NCBI RefSeq assembly: GCF_000425205.1
Contig: NZ_AULI01000002.1
Location: 124,001 to 188,000 of the forward strand
Direction of reading: 5' to 3'
DNA length: 64,000 bases
DNA from: Pontibacillus halophilus JSM 076056 = DSM 19796
GTDB taxonomy: Bacteria; Bacillota; Bacilli; Bacillales; BH030062
Part shown: piece by piece, positions 53,143-60,886 of the stretch
Numbering within the stretch: the first letter of the stretch is position 1
How the letters are laid out: every line of letters starts with the position of its first letter
Position numbers and translations under genes: made by a program
Notes under the pieces: model-generated
Databases searched by the model: none
What the model was told of the DNA's origin: nothing
Seen by the model: only the letters and a program-made list of their open reading frames with translations

Positions 53143-53187
53143 AAAGAACCGACCGTCTCTAACCCAGGCGGTCGGTTCTTTTTTTTA
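53143..53187 (+). terminator. Terminator of the orphan gene fragment
   Basis: AAAGAACCGACCG / CGGTCGGTTCTTT, 13 perfect pairs with a 13-base loop and a run of about ten T. Confidence 0.95.
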
Positions 53188-53287
53188 CGGTGTAGGTTGG
53201 TGTGATCCAAAAAATAAATGACTCAACTGGCATGGGAGTCATTCTCAAATTCTAGTGGTATTTAGCCCCTCTTTAGCTTCCTATCAT

Positions 53288-53315
53288 TTAACAATGGTAA
53301 ATTCTTCTATATACT
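53288..53315 (+). promoter_or_regulatory. Promoter candidate of the LXG toxin gene
   Basis: TTAACA (53288-53293), 16-base spacer, TATACT (53310-53315), 60 bases before the start codon. Confidence 0.55.
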
Positions 53316-53376
53316 ACTATTGAGAACAAATGCGTAGATTCTTAGAATAGGTAATGGGGAGATAGGGGTGGGGCTA

Positions 53377-55251
53377 TTGAAAGTATATGATGCAGAGTCT
53401 TTGGAGTCAGGCGTTCAAGCTATCCATCAACGCTTGCGTTTGCAACGAAATGAAGTGGAACAGTTAGAGAAATCTATTAAAGAGATGGTTAGTTTATCTG
53501 ACTCCTTTGCGGGTGAAGGCGGAGATGCGATACGGTATTTCTATGAAGAGTACCATCTGACTTTCCTGGCAGAGTACAAGGAATTTATGGATCAGTATCA
53601 AGAGAAGTTACGTCAATTGCAGCGTGCAATGCATGACATGGAGCCCTCAACGAACGGGTACATTCGAGAGGACTATTTAAATCAAGATGTTGAACAAGGT
53701 TTGGACAAAACCAAGCAAGTGACCTCGGCTTTAACGTCTGAAGCTAACCAACTGTTGCAGCGTGTTTCGGACATTGTCTCGACGCCTCAGATTGACGACA
53801 GTCGCTTTATAGAGCAAGTAGGCCAAGCTAGGAATGATAAAGAAGATACAATCACCAAACTCCAATCCTTCGACCAGTGCCAAACGAAAGACATAAGCGC
53901 GCTTGATTCAAAAAAAAAAAAAAAGAGTCGGGTGGAGACGCTTCAGAATGTCGTTCAAGAAGCGACTATTCAAGTGAACAATCAAAATCAAATGGTCGGG
54001 GAGAAACAATCCGAGGGCAATGTTGAAAGTGCTTCGGGTGGATTCTGGGGAGTTATAAAGGGGATATTTGAGGGAATCAAGGACTTCCTTGTTGATATGC
54101 TTACTGGTTTGTTTGGGGTACTGAAAACGCTCTTCAAATATTATATGAATCCTGAGTTACTAGCTATGGATATCTATCAAGCAGTGTCCAACCCTGGAGA
54201 GACGTGGGAATCCGTTACGGATGTGGCAAAATACGCTGTAGAAGGGGTTAAACAGGCTTGGATTAATGATGTTGTAAACGGTGATGCCGAGTCACGAGCG
54301 CGATTCTTCACCTATGGTTCCCTAACAACTGCAACAACTTTCGTCGGCTTCGGAGCTGGGAAAGTCAGTAAATTAGGTGCATTAGGGAAAGCGACTCAAG
54401 CAGTAAGTAAGGCGAAATCGACTAACATTCCATATAATGCGATGAAGACAACGGCTCTCCAAAAGGCTATGGCAGATGGCATGAGAAAGACAATGGATCT
54501 CGGTAAGCGAAACATGTTACAAGTACTTACCAGCCGACCATTTAAAGACATGCTTTCTATGAAAGCAATATCCGACCGAGCGAGCGTAGCCCTAACTCGA
54601 ACTCGTAATCTTCTTCGTACAGAGAACATGAAAACTTCCATAAATAAGGTGTATAATGAAGTTATTAAAGGACCAATAACCAGAACAAACGCTTGGGCGA
54701 AACAGCAAGTTGCTGAAATGTCTCAGAGTCTTCGACCAAGATGGGAAGTTGTTGGAGATGGCATTCGAACTGATTTTGGTCGAGGTGATGTGAGCGCTGA
54801 TCTTAACTATGCTTATGTAAAAGGAGATGGAGATTATAGTGGTAGACAGATAGATGGAGTAGACTATGGTAGAGGGTCTGATAAGGGTATAGATAAAACT
54901 GTTAAACCTAATGATGTAGTACCCTATAGACCTAGTAATTCACCTTTAGAAAATCATCATGGTGTTATGGATGTATGGGCTAAACATAATGTTCCAAACT
55001 ATATAAGTAGAGGTGGGAATACCCCTACAGTAGCACTAACAAAAGAACAACATGATGCTACAAAGGCTGTTTATAGACAGTGGTTATATGAAACAACAGG
55101 TAAAAAAGTTGGAGGGAAAGTTGATTGGCAATCTGTCTCACCAAAAGAGATTCAGGAACTTACTCAAAAAATGTTTAATGCAGCGAAAGTTCCTAATTCA
55201 GCTAGACAAGAATACTACTATGCCTTTAATCGATATAACTATAGGGAGTGA
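53377..55251 (+). CDS. LXG-domain polymorphic toxin with HNH-like C-terminal nuclease
   Basis: A 624-residue secreted toxin of the LXG type. The N-terminal LXG domain (about 1-200), starting KVYDAESLESGVQAIHQRL, is helical and targets the type VII (Yuk/Ess) secretion system. A middle region (220-400) has the hydrophobic GFWGVIKGIFEGIKDFLVDMLTGLFGVLKTLF. The last 100 residues hold the toxin: ENHHGVMDVWAKHN with a His pair, VALTKEQHDATKAVYRQW, and KMFNAAKVPNSARQEYYYAFN. This tip resembles HNH/Endo VII-type nucleases seen on Bacillus YobL-like proteins. TTG at 53377 was chosen as start because the family begins at this residue and AGGGGTGG precedes it. A run of 15 A (53910-53924) lies in the coding sequence near residue 178, encoding KKKKK. 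The tip and the immunity gene are AT-richer than the body. Confidence 0.88.
   Translation: MKVYDAESLESGVQAIHQRLRLQRNEVEQLEKSIKEMVSLSDSFAGEGGDAIRYFYEEYHLTFLAEYKEFMDQYQEKLRQLQRAMHDMEPSTNGYIREDYLNQDVEQGLDKTKQVTSALTSEANQLLQRVSDIVSTPQIDDSRFIEQVGQARNDKEDTITKLQSFDQCQTKDISALDSKKKKKSRVETLQNVVQEATIQVNNQNQMVGEKQSEGNVESASGGFWGVIKGIFEGIKDFLVDMLTGLFGVLKTLFKYYMNPELLAMDIYQAVSNPGETWESVTDVAKYAVEGVKQAWINDVVNGDAESRARFFTYGSLTTATTFVGFGAGKVSKLGALGKATQAVSKAKSTNIPYNAMKTTALQKAMADGMRKTMDLGKRNMLQVLTSRPFKDMLSMKAISDRASVALTRTRNLLRTENMKTSINKVYNEVIKGPITRTNAWAKQQVAEMSQSLRPRWEVVGDGIRTDFGRGDVSADLNYAYVKGDGDYSGRQIDGVDYGRGSDKGIDKTVKPNDVVPYRPSNSPLENHHGVMDVWAKHNVPNYISRGGNTPTVALTKEQHDATKAVYRQWLYETTGKKVGGKVDWQSVSPKEIQELTQKMFNAAKVPNSARQEYYYAFNRYNYRE
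53910..53924 (+). repeat. Homopolymer run of 15 A inside the LXG gene
   Basis: A single-base tract at the end of the LXG domain. Runs of this length are prone to replication slippage and to RNA polymerase or ribosome slippage, so the frame downstream could vary between cells. Confidence 0.9.
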
Positions 55252-55256
55252 AGGGA

Positions 55257-55760
55257 ATGTCAAAGATAAAAAAATTAATTTCACAAATCGGGGCTCTATC
55301 CCACTGTTATGTCTTCGAACCAATTGGATTACCGAAGATTGATGAAACAAAGCATATTTTACCTGAAGATTTAAAAGAGTTTTATAGTCTTTGTGGGGGC
55401 TTAGTTTTATTCGAGAATAAGGATTATCCCATTTATGTTGTATCTCCAGATAAATTTGTATTGGCAAACCCAATTATAGTAGGAGAATTATGCAAGGAAG
55501 ATATTTCATCAAATTGGTATATTATATGCAACGATGGTAAGGATGAATATTTAACGATTGACCTTGAAAAAGATAGATTAGGAAAATGTTATGATAGCTT
55601 CTTTGACCGACACGGACTTGTCGGAGAGTCACAAATCATTGCAACATCGTTCACAGATTTACTAGAAAGGCTTATAGATAATAAGGGGCATCATTGGTAT
55701 TGGTTAAGGGATGATTTTAAATCACTAGGTGATGCATATGATGACTTTGAGTCACAATAA
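55257..55760 (+). CDS. SMI1/KNR4 (SUKH)-like immunity protein
   Basis: A 167-residue acidic protein: ILPEDLKEFYSLCGGLVLFE is the SUKH pattern around the first helix-strand unit, and ATSFTDLLERLIDN the C-terminal helix. YIICNDGKDEYLTIDL lies between. SUKH proteins are the usual immunity partners of HNH-type toxin tips in Bacillus. The ATG at 55257 lies five bases after the toxin stop, with AGGGAG overlapping that stop. Strongly AT-rich, as is the toxin tip, so the two moved as one module. Confidence 0.8.
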   Translation: MSKIKKLISQIGALSHCYVFEPIGLPKIDETKHILPEDLKEFYSLCGGLVLFENKDYPIYVVSPDKFVLANPIIVGELCKEDISSNWYIICNDGKDEYLTIDLEKDRLGKCYDSFFDRHGLVGESQIIATSFTDLLERLIDNKGHHWYWLRDDFKSLGDAYDDFESQ

Positions 55761-55777
55761 TTAGCTAAATAAAAGTT

Positions 55778-55810
55778 AAACCTTGATTGGCTTAATGCCT
55801 TTCAAGGTTT
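55778..55810 (+). terminator. Terminator candidate after the immunity gene
   Basis: AAACCTTGA / TCAAGGTTT arms with a 15-base loop, then TATTTGTT. Confidence 0.6.
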
Positions 55811-55821
55811 TATTTGTTAGT

Positions 55822-55876
55822 AGGGTTACCCAGTGACGAATAATTCATTTTTTATGCAGGAAATAGGAGTAACCCT
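55822..55876. repeat. Short inverted repeat in AT-rich gap
   Basis: AGGGTTAC (55822-55829) and GTAACCCT (55869-55876) flank about 40 bases without coding potential. This may be a remnant of element ends; nothing more is visible. Confidence 0.3.
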
Positions 55877-55945
55877 TGTAAGCGCACTTTAATCATAAGT
55901 TATCTTGCTCGGTTAGTAAAACAGTGATTAACCATGAATTAAGAA

Positions 55946-55990
55946 ATTGCCCCCTTTAGTTGAAAACTTGGTTTCAAGATATCTATAAAA
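55946..55990. repeat. Degenerate dispersed repeat, copy 3
   Basis: TTGCCCCCTTTAGTTG, then AAAACTTGGTTTCAAGATATC, aligns with the GCCCC...CTTGAAATCAAGATATC half of copies 1 and 2. Only this half is kept. Confidence 0.5.
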
Positions 55991-56016
55991 CCAACGCTCC
56001 TGCTGCCATAGTTTCT

Positions 56017-56715
56017 TCAATGGAAATTTATGTACCTACTCTCCACCCCCATTTCCCTTATACAGTTAATCAGAACAGACTTATCAATTTTATTTATGTC
56101 GTAGTATTTCTCTTTGAACAAAACTATAATGATTTCTTCTAACGTTTCCTTTGTTGTCTCTCCACCTTTATATTTTTTCTCAAACAAGTTCAAGGGAATT
56201 GAGATATCGCCTTTATGCAATGGAGGCTGCTTATAATCAATCATATTAGTTAAGGTAAACTTGTTTCTTTCAAAAAACTTATTCCGTTTAATACAAGCCT
56301 CTTTTTCTTCATTTGTGTGAACCATTTCTCTAGTCTCTGTTTCTAACACTATTCTATCCAGGCCACTAAAATCAGCATTGAAAGCATCTTCAATAAGCAA
56401 TTCTTCAAGTTTGGTTAACGTTTTAGAGCCTAGACCGCGATTTCTTATCGATGGGTTGGTAACAATGTATACGATAAAACCAGTGTTGATTTCAGCAAAA
56501 TAATGCCCTGTGGCAAATGAAATGATTTGTTCATCTTCCATGCCAACTAGAAACCTATAATTATTAAAATCATTCCTTTCACCATGCTTCATACTTATTT
56601 TAAAAATCTCTTCAGGCTCTCTAACTTCAACCGGAAAAGCTTGCTCGTATAAGGCCATTAATTTACCGAACAGCTCTGTATCAACTTCTGATATTTCAAC
56701 CCAATCTATTTCCAA
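56017..56715 (-). CDS. GNAT family N-acetyltransferase
   Basis: A 232-residue acetyltransferase. FLVGMEDEQIISFATGHYF and FIVYIVTNPSIRNRGLGSKTLTKLEELL contain the acetyl-CoA loop (R-N-R-G-L-G). The C-terminal 70 residues extend beyond the GNAT core and are rich in Lys and Ile. The start is TTG at 56715, nine bases after AAGGAGGAG. Substrate unknown. AT-rich codon use sets it apart from the GC-rich SDR gene block. Confidence 0.78.
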   Translation of the reverse strand: MEIDWVEISEVDTELFGKLMALYEQAFPVEVREPEEIFKISMKHGERNDFNNYRFLVGMEDEQIISFATGHYFAEINTGFIVYIVTNPSIRNRGLGSKTLTKLEELLIEDAFNADFSGLDRIVLETETREMVHTNEEKEACIKRNKFFERNKFTLTNMIDYKQPPLHKGDISIPLNLFEKKYKGGETTKETLEEIIIVLFKEKYYDINKIDKSVLINCIREMGVESRYINFH

Positions 56716-56805
56716 ACCGTTGCTCCTCCTTGATCTTTTTAAGACTATATTTATGTACGACAAATTAAATCCAATTATTTCAAACTCCTTTTCAATCTGC
56801 AACAA

Positions 56806-57040
56806 TTATTCTGAAAAGCAAGGAAAATAAGGACATTGTTTTTCAGCAATGGAGTTGAATACGTTCATCGAAAAACCCACTACGATTTCCCAACTCCCAA
56901 TCGATAGACCATACGTACGGTATAATCCGATGAGAGAGTGCGTCAAATGGAGAAGCCCCTAACTTTGACTGGATTGTCAACGCAATACCTAAGGTCAGAA
57001 TGATAATGCCCATCGTGTAATACAAGCTTCTGAGATACAT
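56806..57040 (-). pseudogene. Truncated, frameshifted YczE/YitT-like membrane protein
   Basis: MGIIILTLGIALTIQSKLGASPFDALSHRI is the N-terminal signature of the YczE family. Then the frame goes out of register: a one-base shift near 56905 restores GLSIGSWEIVVGFSMNVFNSIAE, the next conserved part. The remaining two thirds of the normal protein (about 210 residues) are absent. No ribosome binding site is seen at the ATG. It is a decayed gene. Confidence 0.7.
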
Positions 57041-57257
57041 GCGATGGCCACAACTTTTTAAAAATACTCAATGAAAGCAACGTTTCATTTCATACACCCT
57101 TTCCAAAATTTCAACATCCGCATACCATAACTTGGATGATTAGAAGTTTCAAGGAGTTACCTTCAGAATTCATCGAATCCAATTCCTCACCATAAAAAAG
57201 ATATTCCCCCTCAATGACCCGGAGGGTATTCTAAGCTTTTTGATTTCCTTTGACATG
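57041..57257. other. Gap without gene; possible weak hairpin
   Basis: GATATTCCCCCTC and GGAGGGTATTC (57199-57233) can form an imperfect stem flanked by A and T tracts and might stop transcription in both directions. Nothing else recognised. Confidence 0.35.
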
Positions 57258-57303
57258 AAAAAGGTCAGACGTTTGTGAACTTCACAAGCTCCTGACCTCT
57301 TTT
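57258..57303 (-). terminator. Terminator of the SDR gene
   Basis: Outer arms AAAAGAGGTCAG / CTGACCTTTTT with an inner TTGTGAA / TTCACAA stem, ending in T on the minus strand, directly after the stop. Confidence 0.85.
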
Positions 57304-57304
57304 A

Positions 57305-58075
57305 CTATTGAATGATGGCGTCCAATTGTTGGATGAGTGCCGCACACTTCTCGCGGTCCTGAGCATCCGGATGCGGATCGCCGAACTCTCCGATATCATT
57401 ATCGAAATACTTCCCTGTTGCATCCCGGAACGTATCCGACAGGGCAGCACGACACAGGATCTCCGCTCCGATATTGATATCTTTCCCGTCCAGACCGAAC
57501 GCGTTTTTCACCATTTTACTACCTAACAACGACATCGGATTCACCGCAACGACAACCGGTGCGACATGTTGGGAAAGCCCATACGTCCACATCGTGATGG
57601 CAAGTTTACTTTGCGCATATGCCTCCCCATCTTCGAGCTTCGCCTTACCCGTTAGAGCTTCCGCATCCAAGGGTTGCTGAGCTGCTGAAGACAGATTGAC
57701 GACGCGGCTCGATTCGTCCATCAATGGAAGCAAGGCTTTCGTCAACATGTAAGGCGCAACCGTATTCACTGCAAACCGGATATCCAAACCGTCCCCGGTT
57801 ATCAATGCCGGCGAACTGTACACGCCGGCATTATTGATCAGGACGTCCAATCGGTCGTGTTCAGCCGCTACCTCTTTTGCCAACTTATTCACTTCCGCCA
57901 TCTGCGACAAATCCGCCACGTACTGCTCCGTATTTTCTACACCGAGCTCCGCTGCCATATCCGACAGCTTCTTATCGTTGCGGCCGTGCAGCATTACCTC
58001 ATGACCTTGGTCCACTAACATCCTCGCCGTTGCTAATCCGATACCATCTGTCGCACCTGTGATTAAAATTTTCAT
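57305..58075 (-). CDS. SDR family oxidoreductase
   Basis: A 256-residue short-chain dehydrogenase. ITGATDGIGLATARML binds the cofactor, HGRNDKKL suggests NADP(H), LINNAGVYSSP is the structural motif, NLSSAAQQP holds the Ser, and YAQSKLAITMW is the YxxxK motif. GGAGGGAGAGCA precedes the ATG. GC-rich codon use. It follows the monooxygenase-like gene after a 170-base gap with a hairpin, so it may be transcribed separately. Substrate unknown; a carbonyl or quinone-derived compound is possible from context. Confidence 0.87.
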   Translation of the reverse strand: MKILITGATDGIGLATARMLVDQGHEVMLHGRNDKKLSDMAAELGVENTEQYVADLSQMAEVNKLAKEVAAEHDRLDVLINNAGVYSSPALITGDGLDIRFAVNTVAPYMLTKALLPLMDESSRVVNLSSAAQQPLDAEALTGKAKLEDGEAYAQSKLAITMWTYGLSQHVAPVVVAVNPMSLLGSKMVKNAFGLDGKDINIGAEILCRAALSDTFRDATGKYFDNDIGEFGDPHPDAQDREKCAALIQQLDAIIQ

Positions 58076-58187
58076 TGCTCTCCCTCCAGAATGCCCGGTG
58101 TATCTGTCGCCCGGGTACAGGTTATCTTGTTCGCGTCATATTGTTCCATTCCCATTCGGCACCACATGTATTCTCTAATACGATGAT

Positions 58188-58216
58188 AGGGCAATCACCT
58201 ATTAGACGATTGCCCT
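58188..58216 (-). terminator. Hairpin after the ABM-domain gene
   Basis: AGGGCAATC / GATTGCCCT, nine pairs with an 11-base loop. No T tract on the minus strand, so partial termination at best. Confidence 0.45.
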
Positions 58217-58245
58217 GTTCTTGTACCTATACTCTACTAACTGAT

Positions 58246-58605
58246 TTATTTAGCAAATCCACCGATCGGTTTCATGTAGAGCGGATTCCTCGCTGCAACC
58301 GCTTCTTCCAATTCTTGTGTCAGCTCGCTGAAAATCGTCAACTGCGTAATGTCGGTGACATCCATACATCTTTCTTGGAACTTCGCCCATGTACCAAGGT
58401 GTACGACCGCAGCATCCGCATCTTTATATCGCTCATATACGTGCAACGTTTCACCGTCTGGTGCGATTGTCCACTCATAGTTGGTCGTTCCTTTTTCTTT
58501 CTGTACTTCCGCTACCATTTCTTCCATCAGTGCTTCGTATTCGTCTCTGCGTCCGTCTTTGATTTTACCTTCGATTCTCCAGATAATATTTTTATTCGTT
58601 TTCAT
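58246..58605 (-). CDS. ABM-domain putative quinol monooxygenase
   Basis: A 119-residue alpha-beta barrel protein of the antibiotic biosynthesis monooxygenase superfamily: IIWRIEGKIKDGRRDEYEALMEEMVAEVQKEKGTTNYEW, then LHVYERYKDADAAVVHL. Members dimerise and oxidise quinols or polyketides without a cofactor (YgiN type). AGGAGGAA immediately precedes the ATG. It lies 25 bases after the nitroreductase gene and probably forms an operon with it. Confidence 0.82.
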   Translation of the reverse strand: MKTNKNIIWRIEGKIKDGRRDEYEALMEEMVAEVQKEKGTTNYEWTIAPDGETLHVYERYKDADAAVVHLGTWAKFQERCMDVTDITQLTIFSELTQELEEAVAARNPLYMKPIGGFAK

Positions 58606-58630
58606 TTCCTCCTATTATTCAGTGATTTGA

Positions 58631-59284
58631 TTACACTACCTCGATGATTTCGGATTGGTCCAGGCGTGATTTCGGCAGGGTCGCATTGAAGTCGGATGAA
58701 GCGCGATACCCCAGTCCTACGACCACACATGAAGTGAACCCTTTCTCGCGAAGGCCGAACTCCTTATCCAGTGCCTTCATATCCAATCCTTCCATCGGGA
58801 CTGCATCGATGCCCATATCCGATACCCCGAGCAAGAAACTTCCGAGGTTCAGATACACCTGTTTTTCAGACCAATGCTGAAGATCCTTAAAGTCGTATTT
58901 GTGCAGGTCGACGAACATTTTCCTCGCAGCATGCGTCCCCTCTTTGAACTTCTCTTCCTCAAAGCGTCCGTCGCGGTCTTCCTTATCCGCTATATGATAC
59001 AGGAATTCATCTGAGATCTCCGTCTTGGTAGCGAAGACCACGACCGCTGAGGCATCCAGGATTTTCGGTTCATTGAAGCTGAAATCCCCTTGTGCAGCAC
59101 TCGCTACGCGCTTCTTCCCTTCTTCCGTTGAAGCGACGATGAAATGCCACGGCTGAACATTCGTCGATGATGGTGCCAATTGCAGTAAGGATTTGATTTT
59201 CTCTATATCCTCATCCGGAATGCTCTTCGTCTTATCGAATTCCTTCGTTGAGTATCTATTTGTCAAAGCTTTCATCAGTTCCAT
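58631..59284 (-). CDS. NfsB-like NAD(P)H nitroreductase
   Basis: A 217-residue flavoprotein. MKALTNRYSTKEFDKTKSIPDEDIEKIKSLLQLAPSSTNVQPWHFIVA carries the FMN phosphate and LAPSS-x-x-x-QPW motifs; DAVPMEGLDMKALDKEFGLREKGFTSCVVVGLGYRASSDF is the C-terminal FMN part. It reduces quinones and nitroaromatics by two electrons. Its neighbours are a quinol-monooxygenase-like gene and an HxlR regulator, so an electrophile response is likely. AGGAGAG precedes the ATG. Confidence 0.92.
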   Translation of the reverse strand: MELMKALTNRYSTKEFDKTKSIPDEDIEKIKSLLQLAPSSTNVQPWHFIVASTEEGKKRVASAAQGDFSFNEPKILDASAVVVFATKTEISDEFLYHIADKEDRDGRFEEEKFKEGTHAARKMFVDLHKYDFKDLQHWSEKQVYLNLGSFLLGVSDMGIDAVPMEGLDMKALDKEFGLREKGFTSCVVVGLGYRASSDFNATLPKSRLDQSEIIEVV

Positions 59285-59530
59285 TATCCTACTCTCCTAT
59301 TCATTGATAAAATTTGTAAGAAATTATTCATAAAACCACTTCAAGTAGATCCGCTCTCCACCCGGGTCCCCACCAATTCTTCACGTTCTCTACTTGATGG
59401 GTTGTAATTTTCTATTACGTGGTCAGTATATAACCGACAAAAGTAGGTAACAAGTACTGACATTAATATCCGTACAGACATTCAAGTACATCGCCTAGCC
59501 ACTTTAAACACATCAGGAACCTCTATAAAC
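59285..59530. promoter_or_regulatory. Upstream region of the nitroreductase operon with inverted repeat
   Basis: TCAAGTAGA (59343-59351) and TCTACTTGA (59391-59399) are perfect 9-base arms around a GC-rich centre. It may form a leader hairpin on the minus transcript or mark an old insertion. A short minus-strand frame across it reads KNWWGPGWRADLLEVVL, but it has no start codon. Confidence 0.35.
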
Positions 59531-59568
59531 AAAAAAAGAACCGTATGCATAGGCAAATACGGTTCTTT
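59531..59568 (-). terminator. Terminator of the hxlR-type gene
   Basis: AAAGAACCGTAT / ATACGGTTCTTT, 12 pairs with a 10-base loop, then seven T on the minus strand. Confidence 0.92.
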
Positions 59569-59572
59569 CTAC

Positions 59573-59941
59573 TCATTGATCATATTCATCTTCAAAATGG
59601 ATTTCTCCATAATCGAATTTCTGATTGTACTCAATCCCCCATGACCCTAATTCATTAAGAATGGGGACCAATGTCTCTCCCATCTCCTTCAGGGAGTACT
59701 CCACTCTAGGTGGCACTTCATCATACACTTTTCGACATATGATGCTGGCATCCTCCAGTTCCCTCAGCTGCCGGGATAGTACCCTCTCATTGATATTCGG
59801 GACCTTCCTTTTCAGTTCACCGTATCTGATCACACCGGCACCGCCTATATGGTGAATGATAAGTGGCTTCCATTTGCCGCCTATAATATCCAGTGATAAC
59901 TCTACGTTACAATAAAATAACTTATTATTCTTCTCTGTCAT
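59573..59941 (-). CDS. HxlR family transcriptional regulator
   Basis: A 122-residue MarR/HxlR-type winged-helix protein: YCNVELSLDIIGGKWKPLIIHHI, then RYGELKRKVPNINERVLSRQLRELEDASIICRKVY and the wing PPRVEYSLKEMGETLVPIL. Cys11 sits just before the first helix, close to the redox Cys of B. subtilis YodB and CatR, which sense quinones and diamide; a second Cys is in the recognition region. It lies upstream of nitroreductase and monooxygenase-like genes, so it may control them. Its binding site upstream of the ATG is weak (GGAAAGAG). Confidence 0.9.
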   Translation of the reverse strand: MTEKNNKLFYCNVELSLDIIGGKWKPLIIHHIGGAGVIRYGELKRKVPNINERVLSRQLRELEDASIICRKVYDEVPPRVEYSLKEMGETLVPILNELGSWGIEYNQKFDYGEIHFEDEYDQ

Positions 59942-60361
59942 CTTTTTTCTCTTTCCTTTCTCATGACAATGGTTAAGCTTACCTTATAGGGAATGTACCC
60001 CAATGAATTATTCACACGGTAAATTCTAATTGATTATTTAAAATGAAATTATATAAAATCAAAAATACGCTATTTCAACATTTAAGCATGAATAAGCCAA
60101 AAAGAAATTTTAGGTTGAAATCATATAGACATATAACTTTAACATTAATTTTGACACTTATTCAACGATAAGTCTATTAGATGGCTAGAAGTATAGGTAT
60201 AACTCCGCCCTTTAAATGCTGCGCAGAAAACCTTCGTTAAATACCACTCATGTTCAAAAATGTTATGGAATCAATATCCCCCAACCATTTTTAATCTTTA
60301 GAAACTCCAGAAATTCACCTTTTCCCTTCAAATCAGCAGCTTATCTTACCTTATAATTGAA
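59942..60361. other. AT-rich gap, no gene recognised
   Basis: Very AT-rich sequence with many stops on both strands. I see no hairpin with T tract and no RNA motif. It should contain the hxlR promoter near its left end. Confidence 0.5.
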
Positions 60362-60478
60362 CTATGATCTCAAAAGCAAGATTTTCTTGTAATATCGATT
60401 TACCTCTTTTACCACCTGAATAATATCATTAATCTCAGCTTCAACAATTGAGCGCTCTTCGTGAGTATCAGCCTCAGC
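60362..60478 (-). pseudogene. Short C-terminal gene remnant
   Basis: An open frame without start codon reads AEADTHEERSIVEAEINDI and IQVVKEVNRYYKKILLLRS before a stop. The heptad-like pattern is protein-like. It is too short to identify and may come from a helical partner protein lost from this locus. Confidence 0.25.
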
Positions 60479-60482
60479 CTAA

Positions 60483-60509
60483 AACACCTCTTATTAAAGA
60501 AGGTGTTCG
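60483..60509 (-). terminator. Orphan terminator-like hairpin
   Basis: AACACCT / AGGTGTT arms with an 11 to 13-base loop, then TTTTAGG on the minus strand. No intact gene lies before it, so it is probably left over. Confidence 0.45.
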
Positions 60510-60648
60510 AGAATATTAAATTATTCTTATGTTCTCACAATTATCACTCGTACAAGGTTACAGCTCATTTTTATCTCTACATTTCTTACTCCATATCAAA
60601 TAGCAGATTGACATGCTGAAGGATAACTATTGTTTGGAACTTCCGGCA

Positions 60649-60714
60649 TAATATCTCGAAACTGAGTCTTCAACTAACCTGCCCTTTACTTAAAGACTCA
60701 GTTTCAAGGTAGTT
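60649..60714. repeat. Degenerate dispersed repeat, copy 4, as long hairpin
   Basis: TATCTCGAAACTGAGTCTT and AAAGACTCAGTTTCAAGGTA form a long imperfect stem around AACCTGCCCTTTACTT. The right half aligns with copy 3 (TGCCC...GTTTCAAG). This copy keeps both arms of the palindrome. Confidence 0.5.
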
Positions 60715-60886
60715 AAATGCTCCATCCCCAACGTCTGAGGGTTGGAATATTTCAAATATCTACAATAAACTTTAACAGAGCCTTTTGTATAAGTAGCCAG
60801 GGCATACATTTATAGACTACGATGACAGCGTTCAATATAGTAAGCTAGTACATGAAGCTTTAATAGAGATGATGGGAGAGATTCAC

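Noticed and set aside
53368..53376. GTG at 53368 as the LXG gene start
   Set aside because: It is possible, but the family normally starts with Met-Lys-Val-x-Asp, which fits TTG at 53377, and the binding site spacing is as good or better.
58075..58647. A 190-codon plus-strand frame across the ABM-domain gene
   Set aside because: It overlaps a well supported gene on the other strand and is rich in Phe, Cys and Arg, typical of a shadow frame.
59341..59399. T-box leader before the nitroreductase gene
   Set aside because: The minus strand contains GGGTGG-like sequence, but the conserved AGGGTGGNACCGCG element and an amino-acid gene are missing.
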